Below, one piece after another: positions 6,477 through 7,142 of a stretch of DNA of 7,142 nucleotides. Every line of letters begins with the position of its first letter. Position 1 is the stretch's first letter. The notes beneath the pieces were generated by a model. The model did not search any database, was not told where the DNA came from, and was given only the letters and a program-made list of their open reading frames with translations. The position numbers were made by a program, and so were the translations under genes. The stretch comes from an uncultured Shinella sp. (GTDB lineage Bacteria > Pseudomonadota > Alphaproteobacteria > Rhizobiales > Rhizobiaceae), in assembly GCA_946886325.1 (NCBI GenBank), contig CAMPIK010000114.1, positions 1-7,142 on the forward strand, read 5' to 3'.

Positions 6477-7142
<666 letters not shown>

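Overview
The window is a dense, GC-rich stretch in which every supported gene lies on the minus strand, so gene order runs from high to low coordinates. The layout and proteins point to an alphaproteobacterium of the order Hyphomicrobiales, most likely Rhizobiaceae (Rhizobium, Ensifer, Agrobacterium or Shinella type). The basis is the alphaproteobacterial AddB, the TsaE-phosphotransferase fusion and a DivL-type cell-cycle protein next to ahcY. No phylogeny or database search was possible, so the genus is not fixed.

Layout in transcription order: (1) 7142-6477, the C-terminal half of S-adenosylhomocysteine hydrolase (ahcY), cut by the window edge. (2) 6449-6411, a textbook Rho-independent terminator with a 15-bp perfect stem and a U run, which closes the ahcY unit. 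(3) about 6410-6277, the only real regulatory space in the window, a leader with two GANTC motifs. (4) 6276-3733, divL, a large membrane-anchored PAS protein with a histidine-kinase core whose phospho-acceptor position is tyrosine. (5) 3726-2239, one polypeptide joining TsaE (t6A tRNA modification ATPase) to an AmgK-like sugar kinase/aminoglycoside phosphotransferase fold. (6) 2218-1484, a MurU-like nucleotidyltransferase. (7) 1481 to the window edge, the N-terminal half of addB, a subunit of the AddAB double-strand-break repair helicase-nuclease.

Gaps between divL, tsaE-amgK, murU and addB are 6, 20 and 2 nt, with no terminator between them, so they very probably form one operon that starts downstream of the ahcY terminator. 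AmgK and MurU are successive enzymes of the anomeric MurNAc salvage route (MurNAc to MurNAc-alpha-1-P to UDP-MurNAc). TsaE serves tRNA t6A37 synthesis, AddB serves recombination repair, and DivL feeds the CckA-CtrA cell-cycle relay. The operon therefore mixes translation fidelity, cell-wall recycling, DNA repair and cell-cycle control.

I see no mobile element, CRISPR array, tRNA, rRNA or sign of recent transfer. This looks like conserved core chromosome rather than an accessory island, and I found no clearly new system. The points most worth a second look are the tyrosine-for-histidine substitution in DivL, the TsaE-AmgK fusion and the paired GANTC sites upstream of divL and murU.
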